From contig NZ_JADEYR010000019.1 of NCBI RefSeq assembly GCF_015209585.1, forward strand, positions 1 through 50,754: a stretch of DNA of 50,754 nucleotides, in the 5' to 3' direction. Source of the DNA: Brachybacterium epidermidis. GTDB lineage: Bacteria; Actinomycetota; Actinomycetes; Actinomycetales; Dermabacteraceae. The stretch's first letter is position 1. Each line of letters opens with the position of its first letter. This document shows, piece by piece, positions 39,925-48,092 of this stretch. The notes beneath the pieces were generated by a model. The model did not search any database, was not told the DNA's origin, and saw nothing but the letters and a program-made list of their open reading frames with translations. The position numbers and the translations under genes are program-made.

Positions 39925-41384
39925 ACCGACCGGGACGTACCCATGGCCACCAGGTCGGCTGTGACAGGTGCGCGCGTCCTATCGCAGCCAGGTACTCGAT
40001 CCTTGAGCAGCACATCTGCAACGCCTGCTACTCAAGGCTCCGCCGACATCCCGGAAACTGCCCCGAGTGCGATCAAATCAAGGTTCTGGCCTTCTACGAC
40101 GCGGACCGACGCATCGTCTGCGCAACCTGTGCCGGAGTGCCGTCAAAGTTTGCGTGCATCACCTGCGGAAGCGAGCAACAGCTTACCGGATCTCAGTGCG
40201 GCACCTGCCGGCTGACCGAGCGTCTCCGCGACGTCCTCGCAGACAAGGGCGGTGCGATCCATCCCAGTCTTGCCACCCTGTATGAACACCTACTGACGGC
40301 ACGCGACCCGCGCGCGGTGGTGCGATGGCTGCGCAGAGAGCCGGTCGGGGCGACGCTTCGCGCCATGGCCGCCGGCGAACTTCCGATCAGCCACTCCACA
40401 CTCGATGCTCTCCCGCTCTCGCCTCGCGTGCGGTACCTGCGCCGCATGCTCATCAGCGCCGGAACGCTCCCGACCATCGACGTACTGCTCAACGACCTCG
40501 AGAACCACGCCGCCGCCTTCATTGCAAGCCTTTCCACGGAGCACGGTGCCGTCATCGCCCAGTACTTCCACTGGGAGCTGCTCCGCAAGATCAGACAGCG
40601 ATCCGCGAACCGAGCCATGACCCCCAGCAGCTACAGCATCCGGTCCACGGAGTTGCGCAAGATCGCTCACTTCCTCGCCTGGCTCGACGCCAACGGGCTC
40701 TCCCTGCCTTCGCTGGATCAGACTTCCGTCGACCGCTTCTTCGCCCGCCATCACTCCCAGGTGGCAGTTGGCACGTTCCTGAACTGGGCGATACGGCAGA
40801 GCCTGACAAGTCCGGTGAAGATCCCCGGGCGGAAGCCAGCCCGGCCGCGTCCGCCGGTCTCCGACGACGTCATCTGGGACAAGGTCGATCAGCTCGTCGA
40901 TGACGAATCCGTTCCGTTAGGAAGTCGCCTCATCGGCCTGCTCGTCCTCGTGTTCGCACAGCGGATCAGCGACTGCGTGCGTCTGTGCCGCTCGGACGTC
41001 ACGGACGGCGAAACGATGAGGATCGCGCTGGGGCGGACCCCACTCACCCTGCCAAGCCCCATCGCCGTACTGCTGCGACGTCATCTCAAGGAGCTAAGCA
41101 CCCGGCGGCCCTACGTCGCCGGTGGACCGGATTGGCTCTTCCCCGGGGCCACGCCTCACCACCACGTCAGCGAAGCCAGCGTCGCCCTCCACCTCGTCCC
41201 GCACAAGATCCATGCCAGAAAGATCCAGCAGGCCCGAATCGACCACCTCGTTCAAACCGTGCCGGCCAGCATCGTCGCCGACACGCTCGGCATCAACATC
41301 CACACCGCCGTTAGACATGCCGCACGCACCAACTCAAGATGGGGCAACTACCCCGAACTACGAGCGTCACCCACTGGGGAATAG
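39921..41384 (+). CDS. CxxC-rich recombinase-like protein (third of the module)
   Basis: 487 residues from a GTG at 39921, overlapping the HTH gene as GTGA. The N-terminal 125 residues hold six CxxC pairs ('CDRCARP', 'CNACYSR', 'CPECDQI', 'CATCAG', 'CITCGS', 'CGTCRL'), implying several zinc ribbons. The C-terminal half has a tyrosine-recombinase-like fold: SAM-like domain 'MTPSSYSIRSTELRKIAHFL', Arg in 'VFAQRISDCVRLCRSD'. No clear HxxR box or nucleophile Tyr is visible near the end ('LGINIHTAVRHAARTNSRW'), so it may be an inactive partner of the first recombinase. The following 180 bases to 41568 hold only a hairpin. Confidence 0.78.
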   Translation: MNRPGRTHGHQVGCDRCARPIAARYSILEQHICNACYSRLRRHPGNCPECDQIKVLAFYDADRRIVCATCAGVPSKFACITCGSEQQLTGSQCGTCRLTERLRDVLADKGGAIHPSLATLYEHLLTARDPRAVVRWLRREPVGATLRAMAAGELPISHSTLDALPLSPRVRYLRRMLISAGTLPTIDVLLNDLENHAAAFIASLSTEHGAVIAQYFHWELLRKIRQRSANRAMTPSSYSIRSTELRKIAHFLAWLDANGLSLPSLDQTSVDRFFARHHSQVAVGTFLNWAIRQSLTSPVKIPGRKPARPRPPVSDDVIWDKVDQLVDDESVPLGSRLIGLLVLVFAQRISDCVRLCRSDVTDGETMRIALGRTPLTLPSPIAVLLRRHLKELSTRRPYVAGGPDWLFPGATPHHHVSEASVALHLVPHKIHARKIQQARIDHLVQTVPASIVADTLGINIHTAVRHAARTNSRWGNYPELRASPTGE

Positions 41385-41501
41385 TGCACGTCTGAACGAT
41401 GCCGGTCCCCGGCAATCTGAGTGCGAGTGGCCAGGCGAGCCGTTGCGGCAGACCTGCGGACGGGTTCAGGTCTGTCGCAGCACGGTCTGCGCTGAGTGCT
41501 T

Positions 41502-41526
41502 GCCCCGGGTCGTAGCGATCCGGGGC
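41502..41526 (-). terminator. Hairpin after nrdF
   Basis: GCCCCGG (41502-41508) pairs with CCGGGGC (41520-41526) over an 11-base loop; the pairing extends by three bases with one mismatch. It lies 43 bases after the nrdF stop and can end the nrdI-nrdF transcript. Confidence 0.5.
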
Positions 41527-41568
41527 ATGCGCGGTACCGCTTCGCGTCCGACAGGTGAGTCTGCGTGC

Positions 41569-42579
41569 CTAGAAGTCCCAGTCGTCGTCGCTGGTGTGCT
41601 CGGCCTTGCCGATGATGTACGACGATCCGCTTCCGCTGAAGAAGTCGTGGTTCTCGTCGGCGCTGGGGGCGAGGGCGGCGAGGATCTCTGGGCTGACTGA
41701 CGTCTCCTCGGCGGTGAACCGTGCCGGGTAGCCGAGGTTCATGAGGGATTTGTTCGCGTTGTAGCGCACGAAGGCGGCGACGTCGCCCATCAGGCCGAGG
41801 GGTTCGTAGAGCTCGCCTGAGTAGTCGAGCTCGAGGTCGTAGAGCTCTTCGAGCAGGGTGTACGTGAACTCCTTCATCTCGTCGCGGCGGTTGGGGTGAG
41901 CATCGAGGCCGCGCTGGTACTTGTAGCCCGAGTAGTAGCCGTGCACGGCCTTGTCGCGCAGGATGAGTCGGATCATGTCGGCGGTGTTGGTCAGGGTGGC
42001 GTGCACGGAGAAGTGCAGCGGCAGGTAGAAGCCGGCGTAGAGCAGAAGGCTGGAGAGCAGGGTGGAGGACACCTTCCGCTTTAACGGGTCGGGCCCGTAG
42101 TAGTACTGGAGCACCTTCTTGCATCGCGCTTGAAGCAGGTCGTTTCCGATCGCCCAGCGGTAGGCCTCATCGATCTCTCGGGTACTGGTCAGGGTCGAGA
42201 ACACCGAGGAGTACGAGCGGGCGTGGACGGACTGCATGAAGGCGATGTTGGTGTAGACGGCTTCCTCGTGCTCTGTGCGGGCGTCCTGGATCTGGCAGAT
42301 CTCCCCGACGGTGGCCTGCACGGTGTCGAGCATGGTAAGGCCGGTGAAGACTCGCATGGTGAGGGTTCGTTCATGGGGCGCGAGTGCTTGCCAGGCCTGG
42401 TGGTCGTTGGACAGGGGCACCTTCTCGGGCAGCCAGAAGTTCGCGGTCAGGCGGTTCCAGATCTCGAGGTCCTTCTCGTCGCTCACGCGGTTCCAGTTGA
42501 TCGGACGCAGCGGTGCGCTGGGGTCGTGTCGGTATGCTGGAGGGGTGATGGAGCCTTCTACGGCTGTTGTGGCGGTCAT
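41569..42579 (-). CDS. nrdF: Class Ib ribonucleotide reductase beta subunit NrdF
   Basis: 336 residues from the ATG at 42579 (AGGAGA upstream). Ferritin-like dimetal protein: '[17 protein letters not shown]', '[20 protein letters not shown]' with Glu/His ligands and the nearby Tyr that forms the radical, and '[19 protein letters not shown]' plus the NrdF-typical C-terminus 'TSDDDWDF' that docks in NrdE. The dimetal site of NrdF is Mn(III)2-Tyr in vivo in this class. ATGA overlap with nrdI. The catalytic subunit gene nrdE and nrdH are not beside it. Next to the Mn importer, this fits a manganese-dependent enzyme. Confidence 0.94.
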   Translation of the reverse strand: MTATTAVEGSITPPAYRHDPSAPLRPINWNRVSDEKDLEIWNRLTANFWLPEKVPLSNDHQAWQALAPHERTLTMRVFTGLTMLDTVQATVGEICQIQDARTEHEEAVYTNIAFMQSVHARSYSSVFSTLTSTREIDEAYRWAIGNDLLQARCKKVLQYYYGPDPLKRKVSSTLLSSLLLYAGFYLPLHFSVHATLTNTADMIRLILRDKAVHGYYSGYKYQRGLDAHPNRRDEMKEFTYTLLEELYDLELDYSGELYEPLGLMGDVAAFVRYNANKSLMNLGYPARFTAEETSVSPEILAALAPSADENHDFFSGSGSSYIIGKAEHTSDDDWDF

Positions 42580-43085
42580 GCTGTTCTCCTCTGTTCGTTG
42601 TTCTTGTCGTTCGTCGTGGCTGTCCGTTGCCAGAACAGGTCGAGCCCTTCGTTCACGCACTCAATATCGCGCTGGGTGCCCAGGAGTTCGAAGCGATAGA
42701 GCTCTGGGACACCGCACTTTCGGGAGATGACTGGGCCGGCGAGGCAGTAGTGCTCGCCGAAGTTGGTGTTGCCTGCGGTGATCACCCCGCGCAGCAGCGC
42801 ACGGTTGGCGGGATCGTTGAGGAAGGCGATGACCTGCTTCGGCACGGCCCCGGCCTGCTCGCCGCCGCCGTAGGTGGGGACCACCAGAACGAAGGGGCGG
42901 CACACGCGGACCATCCCCTCGACACGGGGGCGGAGCGGGATCCGCACCGCAGGCCGCCCCAGCCTCTCCACGAAGCGCAGCGTGTTCTCGGAGACGCTGG
43001 AGAAGAACACGAGATCTGCTGACTCCTGTGGCGTCAGGTCACGTGTTCCGAGTCCCGGTGCTGCGCGCTCGATGCCTGCCGTCAT
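42576..43085 (-). CDS. nrdI: NrdI flavodoxin-like protein
   Basis: 169 residues from the ATG at 43085 with AAGGAGG upstream. FMN-binding fold of NrdI: '[20 protein letters not shown]', '[20 protein letters not shown]', '[20 protein letters not shown]' and '[20 protein letters not shown]'. It supplies the oxidant that assembles the Mn-Tyr cofactor of NrdF. The N-terminus has about 20 extra residues. Promoter is shared with the divergent Mn transporter. Confidence 0.93.
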   Translation of the reverse strand: MTAGIERAAPGLGTRDLTPQESADLVFFSSVSENTLRFVERLGRPAVRIPLRPRVEGMVRVCRPFVLVVPTYGGGEQAGAVPKQVIAFLNDPANRALLRGVITAGNTNFGEHYCLAGPVISRKCGVPELYRFELLGTQRDIECVNEGLDLFWQRTATTNDKNNEQRRTA

Positions 43086-43220
43086 CGATCCCTCCTTCGT
43101 CGTCGTCCCATCCGACTGACCTCGAACTACTAGATGTTGGGTCTGCACTCCGCGGGGGTGACACATGTAGTGATATCAGTCCTGGCAGCCCTCGACCATA
43201 CGCCACGCCGGGTTTGTAAC

Positions 43221-43234
43221 TTCGGCATACCGAA
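43221..43234 (+). promoter_or_regulatory. Perfect dyad upstream of the Mn transporter, candidate MntR box
   Basis: TTCGG-CATA-CCGAA, a perfect 5-bp dyad 63 bases before the transporter start and 136 bases from nrdI. A DtxR/MntR-type repressor gene lies at the end of the same locus. The size (about 14 bp plus flanks) is somewhat short for a DtxR box of 19 bp, so it could instead serve another regulator. Confidence 0.45.
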
Positions 43235-43296
43235 CCATACGATTTGAGGGTCCGGAAGTGGCCACGCCTGTGGCCGTGAACGAAGAGAGGTCGCCG

Positions 43297-44232
43297 ATGC
43301 ACATGCGAGGACGATGGAAGGCTGCGCTCGGCGCAGTCGTTGCGAGTGCGGCGCTGGTGCTCACCGGCTGCTCCGCTGGAGCCAGGCCTGATGCTGCCGA
43401 CGACGGAGAGAAGCCGGTGGTGTTGACGACGTTCACCGTGCTGGAGGACATCGCGGAGAATGTTGCGGGCGACCACCTCGTGGTCGAGTCGATCACGAAG
43501 CCTGGCGCGGAGATCCACGGGTACGAGCCGACGCCGGGAGACATCCGGAAGGCCTCGGATGCCGACCTGATCCTGGACAACGGCTTGAACCTGGAGGTGT
43601 GGTTCGGCCAGTTCGTCGAGGAAGTCGATGTGCCTCATGTCGTGGTCTCGGAGGGGATCGATCCCATCGACATCGCGGGGGACGCCTACGCGGGCAAGCC
43701 CAACCCGCACGCCTGGATGAGCCCGAAGAACGTGCAGGTGTACGTCGACAACATGGTCGCGGCGTTCAGCGATCTCGACCCGGAACACGCTGAGGACTAC
43801 GAGAGGAACGGGGAGACCTACAAGCAGCAGCTCCAGCAGGTCCAAGATGACCTGACGGGCGAGCTCGAAAGTCTTCCGACCAGCCAGAGAGCGCTGGTGA
43901 CCTGCGAGGGCGCATTCTCCTACCTCGCCCGAGATGCCGGGCTGACCGAGAAGTACATCTGGCCCGTCAACGCCGAGCAGCAGGCGACCCCGCAGCAGAT
44001 CACCTCCGCGATCGAGTTCGTCGACGAGAACGAGGTCCCCGCCGTGTTCTGCGAGTCGACGGTCTCCGACGACCCCATGCAGCAGGTTGTGGGTGCTACG
44101 AATGCACGCTTCGGAGGAACGCTGTTCGTGGACTCGCTCTCCGAGGAAGGCGGCCCGGTGCCCACGTACCTGGATCTGATCCGCCACGATGCGGACACCA
44201 TCGCTGCGGGACTCACCGGAGAGGACTCATGA
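43297..44232 (+). CDS. Manganese ABC transporter substrate-binding lipoprotein
   Basis: 311 residues from the ATG at 43297, after AGAGAGG. Lipobox 'ALVLTGCSA'. Cluster A-I metal-binding protein (PsaA/MntC-like) with the four ligands in order: His in 'GAEIHGYEPTPGD', His in 'KPNPHAWMSP', Glu in 'VTCEGAFSYLARD' and Asp in 'TLFVDSLSEEGG'. His-His-Glu-Asp is typical of Mn (and Fe) rather than Zn binding, and there is no His-rich zinc loop. The stop overlaps the ATPase start as ATGA. Confidence 0.93.
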   Translation: MHMRGRWKAALGAVVASAALVLTGCSAGARPDAADDGEKPVVLTTFTVLEDIAENVAGDHLVVESITKPGAEIHGYEPTPGDIRKASDADLILDNGLNLEVWFGQFVEEVDVPHVVVSEGIDPIDIAGDAYAGKPNPHAWMSPKNVQVYVDNMVAAFSDLDPEHAEDYERNGETYKQQLQQVQDDLTGELESLPTSQRALVTCEGAFSYLARDAGLTEKYIWPVNAEQQATPQQITSAIEFVDENEVPAVFCESTVSDDPMQQVVGATNARFGGTLFVDSLSEEGGPVPTYLDLIRHDADTIAAGLTGEDS

Positions 44233-44972
44233 CGACAGCGGCGATCGATGTCAAAGGTGTCACCGTCCGCTACGGCGATGTACTCGCCCTCGACGACGTA
44301 TCTGTTGCGGTGCGGGCGGGTGCGGTGACGGGGTTGATCGGAATGAACGGCTCCGGGAAGTCCACCTTGTTCAAGGCGATCACCGGCATGGTCCGGCCTG
44401 ACGCAGGCAGCGTCCTGCTGAATGGCGCGCAGCCGGCGCCGGCCAGGCGGCGAGGACTCGTCGGCTACGTCCCCCAGAGCGAGGACGTCGACTGGGCTTT
44501 CCCCGTCTCTGTCCGAGACGTCGTGATGATGGGAAGGTACGGCCACCAGGGCGCCACGCGCCGAGTTCGGCCCGCTGACCGCATCGCTGTGGACGAAGCC
44601 TTGGAGAGGGTGGAGCTCACGGAGTACGCCGATCGACAGATCGGCCAGCTCTCCGGCGGGCAGAAGAAGCGCGCCTTCGTCGCCCGCGGGATCGCCCAGG
44701 ACGCACGGATCATGCTGCTGGATGAGCCCTTCGCCGGCGTGGACAAGCGCAGCGAAGCCACCATCGTCGATCTTCTCCGCGCACTCGCTGACGACGGCCG
44801 TACCGTCCTGGTCTCCACCCACGACCTCCATGCTCTGCCGCAGCTCGCCGACGACGCCGTGCTGCTGCTGCGAACCATCCTCTTCCACGGCCCGGTGAAA
44901 GAGGCCCTCACACCCGAGAGGCTCGCTCTCGCCTTCGGCCTGGACGTTCTGCAGCAGGAGGGTGCCGCATGA
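44229..44972 (+). CDS. Metal ABC transporter ATP-binding protein
   Basis: 247 residues. Walker A 'GLIGMNGSGKSTLFKAI', Q-loop 'VGYVPQSEDVDWAFP' (typical of Mn/Zn/Fe importers), signature 'LSGGQKKRAFVARGIAQ', Walker B 'RIMLLDEPFAGVD' and H-loop 'VLVSTHDLHAL'. Complete. Overlaps both neighbours by 4 bases, so strict coupling. Confidence 0.95.
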   Translation: MTTAAIDVKGVTVRYGDVLALDDVSVAVRAGAVTGLIGMNGSGKSTLFKAITGMVRPDAGSVLLNGAQPAPARRRGLVGYVPQSEDVDWAFPVSVRDVVMMGRYGHQGATRRVRPADRIAVDEALERVELTEYADRQIGQLSGGQKKRAFVARGIAQDARIMLLDEPFAGVDKRSEATIVDLLRALADDGRTVLVSTHDLHALPQLADDAVLLLRTILFHGPVKEALTPERLALAFGLDVLQQEGAA

Positions 44973-45871
44973 CCCCGCTCGACTGGCTCCTCGAGCCGCT
45001 CTCCTACGACTTCATGACCCGTGCGCTCGTCACGACCGTGATCGCTGCCGTGGTGTGCGCACTGCTGTCGTGCTGGCTGGTGCTCATCGGCTGGTCGCTC
45101 ATGGGGGACGCCGTCTCTCACGCCGTCCTCCCCGGAGTCGTCATTGCCTACATCCTCGGTGTCCCGTTCGCCATCGGCGCGGTCGTCTTCGGGTTCCTGG
45201 CGGTCGGCATGATCGGGCTCGTCCGCGGGACGAGCCGCGTGAAGGAGGACGCCGCCATCGGCATCGTCTTCACCACTCTCTTCGCCCTCGGGCTGGTTCT
45301 GATCTCGGTCACACCCAGCCAGACCGACCTCAACCACATCATCTTCGGCAACATCCTCGGCGTCTCCCGCGCAGACCTCGTCCAGATCGCGATCCTGGCT
45401 ACCGTGGCTCTTGTCACCCTGGTGTTCAAACGCCGCGACCTCACGCTCTACGCCTTCGACCCGACACACGCCCACGCGATCGGCCTGTCTCCCCGATTCC
45501 TCGGCGCGCTGCTGCTGGGTCTTCTGGCGCTGACCGCAGTTGCCGCTCTCCAGGTCGTGGGAGTGGTGCTCGTCGTCGCGATGCTCATCATTCCCGGAGC
45601 GACGGCCTATCTGCTCACCGACCGCTTCGGGCGGATGCTCGTGATCGCGCCGGCCCTCTCGTCACTCTGTTCCGTGGTCGGGATCTACATCAGCTACTGG
45701 GTCGACGCCTCACCCGGCGGCCTCGTCGTCCTCACCCAGGGATGCGCCTTCGCACTCGTCTACCTCATCAGTCCCAAGCACGGCCTGCTCAGCAAGAAGG
45801 TCGGAGCTCGCCGGTATCGACGCGATACGGCTCGCCGGCGTGAGGATCAGGTAGGCCCCGCAGAGACGTAG
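44969..45871 (+). CDS. Metal ABC transporter permease (ZnuB/MntB type)
   Basis: 300 residues, eight to nine membrane helices. Conserved: 'LLSCWLVLIGWSLMGDAVSH', 'AVLPGVVIAYILG', 'AIGIVFTTLFALGLVLIS', and 'FDPTHAHAIGLS' in the cytoplasmic loop. It pairs with the binding protein and ATPase. The 3' end overlaps the convergent regulator gene by 25 bases. The basic C-terminal tail ('RRYRRDTARRRED') is unusual but harmless. Confidence 0.94.
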   Translation: MTPLDWLLEPLSYDFMTRALVTTVIAAVVCALLSCWLVLIGWSLMGDAVSHAVLPGVVIAYILGVPFAIGAVVFGFLAVGMIGLVRGTSRVKEDAAIGIVFTTLFALGLVLISVTPSQTDLNHIIFGNILGVSRADLVQIAILATVALVTLVFKRRDLTLYAFDPTHAHAIGLSPRFLGALLLGLLALTAVAALQVVGVVLVVAMLIIPGATAYLLTDRFGRMLVIAPALSSLCSVVGIYISYWVDASPGGLVVLTQGCAFALVYLISPKHGLLSKKVGARRYRRDTARRREDQVGPAET

Positions 45872-46527
45872 AGGGCATCTGTCGCAGAGCGTCCCAGCAA
45901 CGTTGGCGAGCCCACTTCTCCAGAACGAACTTCCAGCGCATCGGAGAACGGCGCTCCCGCCGCGACCACAAGCGTGGCCCCGACTCCGATGCCCTGGGAC
46001 TCGAAGAACTGCAACATCGCCGGGTCCGTGTCCGAGATCCGCTCGACCACAAACCTGCCCTCCGCTCCGACGTCGGTGAGACGCCGCGCATCAGGCACGG
46101 TCACTGTTCCGTCCGCTGCAGGGATTGGATCACCGTGCGGGTCACGCCGGGGGCGACCCAGAACGTCATCGATCCTCTCCACCATCAAGTCCGAGACGGC
46201 GTGCTCGAGCTGCTCGGCCTCCTCGTGGACCTCGTCCCACCGATACCCGAGGGTCCCCACCAGAAACGTCTCGATCAAGCGATGCCGCCGCACCATCACC
46301 AGCGCGTACGAACGACCGACCTCCGTCAACTCGACCGAGCCATACCTCGCGTGAGACAGAAGACCCTGCTCAGTCAGTTTCCGCACCGCATCCGAAGCGG
46401 CCGACAGGGCAACACCGGTCCGCTGCGCGATGAGCTTCAACGTCACTGGCTCGTCACTCCACTCGGACAACCCCCAGATCGCCTTCAGATAGTTCTGGGC
46501 ACTCGCAGACAGCTCATCGACGGACAT
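45847..46527 (-). CDS. mntR: DtxR/MntR-family metal-dependent repressor
   Basis: 226 residues from the ATG at 46527. N-terminal winged HTH 'SAQNYLKAIWGLSEWSDEPV', 'TGVALSAASDAVRKLTEQGL', 'TEVGRSYALVMVRRHRLIET', the dimerisation and metal region 'EAEQLEHAVSDLMVERIDDV', 'GRPRRDPHGDPIP', and a C-terminal SH3-like domain (about 150-225). This is the normal DtxR family layout. By context it would sense Mn(II) and repress the importer and nrdIF. It could also be an Fe-type DtxR. Confidence 0.9.
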   Translation of the reverse strand: MSVDELSASAQNYLKAIWGLSEWSDEPVTLKLIAQRTGVALSAASDAVRKLTEQGLLSHARYGSVELTEVGRSYALVMVRRHRLIETFLVGTLGYRWDEVHEEAEQLEHAVSDLMVERIDDVLGRPRRDPHGDPIPAADGTVTVPDARRLTDVGAEGRFVVERISDTDPAMLQFFESQGIGVGATLVVAAGAPFSDALEVRSGEVGSPTLLGRSATDALYVSAGPT

Positions 46528-46750
46528 GGCACGACGATAGCCTCGAAGCTTCAACTTAGCTATATAGAACTCGAGGCTTCGGCGCGCCACGGACTCACGT
46601 AGTAGGCATCGACCGTGAGGTGCGTCCCGGGCCCGCGCCTCATCCGGCACTGACGCAGAACCCTGAGAACAATGCTCAGCCGAATGAATCTCTCCCCCGG
46701 CAGTCTCCCCTTACGGGCATGAGATCTGGCCTGACGCCTGGGACGGAGTG

Positions 46751-46783
46751 TTCAGTGCATGCTGTATAGTTCAGTGCATGCTG
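46751..46783 (+). promoter_or_regulatory. cmtR promoter with two 14-bp direct repeats
   Basis: TTCAGTGCATGCTG occurs at 46751-46764 and 46770-46783, 19 bases apart. TATAGT (46765-46770), an almost consensus -10 box, lies between them and 8 bases before the ATG at 46778, so the transcript is leaderless and a repressor bound to both repeats would block the promoter. Confidence 0.75.
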
Positions 46784-47137
46784 ACTATTGCTTCGCGTCT
46801 CGACGTGATGAACCGCCTGGGTCGCGCACTGGCCGACCCCACTCGATCCCGGATCATCCTGACCCTGCTCGACCATCCCGCTTACCCGGCGGAACTGGCC
46901 CGAGATCTGGACCTGACACGCCCGAACGTGTCCAACCACCTGGCATGCCTGCGCGATTGCGGGATCGTCGTCTCCGAGCCCGAAGGTCGCCGGACACGAT
47001 ATGAGATCGCCGATTCGCACCTGGCGCAGGCCCTGACGGCACTGGTCGATGCCACCCTGGCAGTGGACGAAGACGCCCCGTGCATCGACCCTGCCTGCTC
47101 GCTTCCCGGATGCGACGCAGCTGGGGAGGGCGCATGA
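46778..47137 (+). CDS. cmtR: CmtR-type Cd(II)/Pb(II)-responsive ArsR-family repressor
   Basis: 119 residues from the ATG at 46778. Very close in pattern to mycobacterial CmtR: 'LGRALADPTRSRIILTLLDH', recognition part 'LDLTRPNVSNHLACLRDCGI', wing 'SEPEGRRTRYEIADSHLAQA'. The metal ligands are visible: two Cys in 'HLACLRDCG' (CmtR Cys57/61) and Cys in 'DEDAPCIDPAC' (Cys102 position); two additional Cys follow. It releases DNA on Cd or Pb and derepresses itself and cadD. ATGA overlap with cadD. Confidence 0.93.
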   Translation: MLTIASRLDVMNRLGRALADPTRSRIILTLLDHPAYPAELARDLDLTRPNVSNHLACLRDCGIVVSEPEGRRTRYEIADSHLAQALTALVDATLAVDEDAPCIDPACSLPGCDAAGEGA

Positions 47138-47736
47138 TCCTCACCTCGGTCTTACAGGCGATGGGCCTGTTCGCAGCGACCAACATCGACGACATCATCG
47201 TGCTCTCCCTCTTCTTCGCTCGAGGGGCAGGCCAGCGCGGCACCACCGCCCGCATTCTGGTCGGCCAATACCTCGGGTTCGCCGGCATCCTCGGTGCCGC
47301 GGTCCTGGTGACCATCGGCGCCGGAGCGTTCCTGCCCTCGGCAGCCATCCCGTACTTCGGCCTCATCCCTCTGGGCCTCGGCCTGTGGGCCGCGTGGCAG
47401 GCCTGGCGCGGAGACGACGACGATGACGACGACGAGGCCAAGGTCGCCGGCAAAAAGGTCGGCGTGTGGACAGTCGCAGGCGTCACCCTCGCCAACGGCG
47501 GCGACAACATCGGCGTGTACACCCCTGTCTTCCTCAGCGTGGAACCTCTCGCCGTAGTCGCCTACTGCATCGTCTTCCTCGCCCTCGTCGCGGTCCTGGT
47601 GGCCCTGGCAAAGTTCGTCGCCACTCGCCCACCGATTGCCGAAGTCCTCGAACGCTGGGAGCACATCCTCTTCCCCATCGTTCTTATCGGTCTCGGCATC
47701 GTCATCCTTGTCAGTGGCGGAGCTTTCGGCCTCTGA
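47134..47736 (+). CDS. cadD: CadD-family cadmium resistance transporter
   Basis: 200 residues with five to six membrane helices. Conserved CadD blocks: 'AMGLFAATNIDDIIVLSLFF', 'ILVGQYLGFAGILGAAVLVT', 'GVTLANGGDNIGVYTPVFLS' and 'ERWEHILFPIVLIGLGIVIL'. A run of Asp ('GDDDDDDDEA') in the cytoplasmic loop may bind metal. It exports Cd(II). ATG at 47134 after GGGGAGGG, translationally coupled with cmtR. Confidence 0.93.
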   Translation: MILTSVLQAMGLFAATNIDDIIVLSLFFARGAGQRGTTARILVGQYLGFAGILGAAVLVTIGAGAFLPSAAIPYFGLIPLGLGLWAAWQAWRGDDDDDDDEAKVAGKKVGVWTVAGVTLANGGDNIGVYTPVFLSVEPLAVVAYCIVFLALVAVLVALAKFVATRPPIAEVLERWEHILFPIVLIGLGIVILVSGGAFGL

Positions 47737-47756
47737 CTCAGCTAAAGCAAACACAG

Positions 47757-47799
47757 GTCCCGGGCTCGATAGATCGGTCCCGGAACCTGGACCCGGGAC
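47757..47799 (+). terminator. Hairpin after cadD
   Basis: GTCCCGGG (47757-47764) and CCCGGGAC (47792-47799) form a perfect 8-bp stem enclosing a smaller GGTCCCGG-type fold, 20 bases after the cadD stop. Confidence 0.5.
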
Positions 47800-48092
47800 A
47801 CTTCGTCGCGTCGGCATCGTCCGAGCGGAGTCCGGATCTGAGCCCCGACGAGTTCCCACCGTTCAACGGGGAGGGCTTGCTCATGGTGAGCTCGTCTGAG
47901 TTCCAGCGCGCACCGGTCGATGGCTAGCCTGACCGGGGCTAGTGGAGTAGCTGGCGCAACAGTGAACGGGAGACTGGGCAGCATGTTGAGGATCGGTACG
48001 CGCCGGGTTGCTTCCCGTGCGGCGAACAGAGTGGCAGACAACGACGCCGAGACGGCCGCCTCGCCTGTCGGCGCAGCAGTTTCCGGGATTCG
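47800..48092 (+). other. Spacer without a supported gene
   Basis: 293 bases between cadD and the copper gene. A 63-residue frame covers part of it, but it has no ribosome site or family-like sequence. Nothing else stands out. Confidence 0.5.

Noticed and set aside
44969-45843. A second protein in another frame over the metal permease
   Set aside because: The overlapping frame is Arg/Pro/His-rich and without motifs; the permease frame has conserved membrane helices and coupled start and stop.
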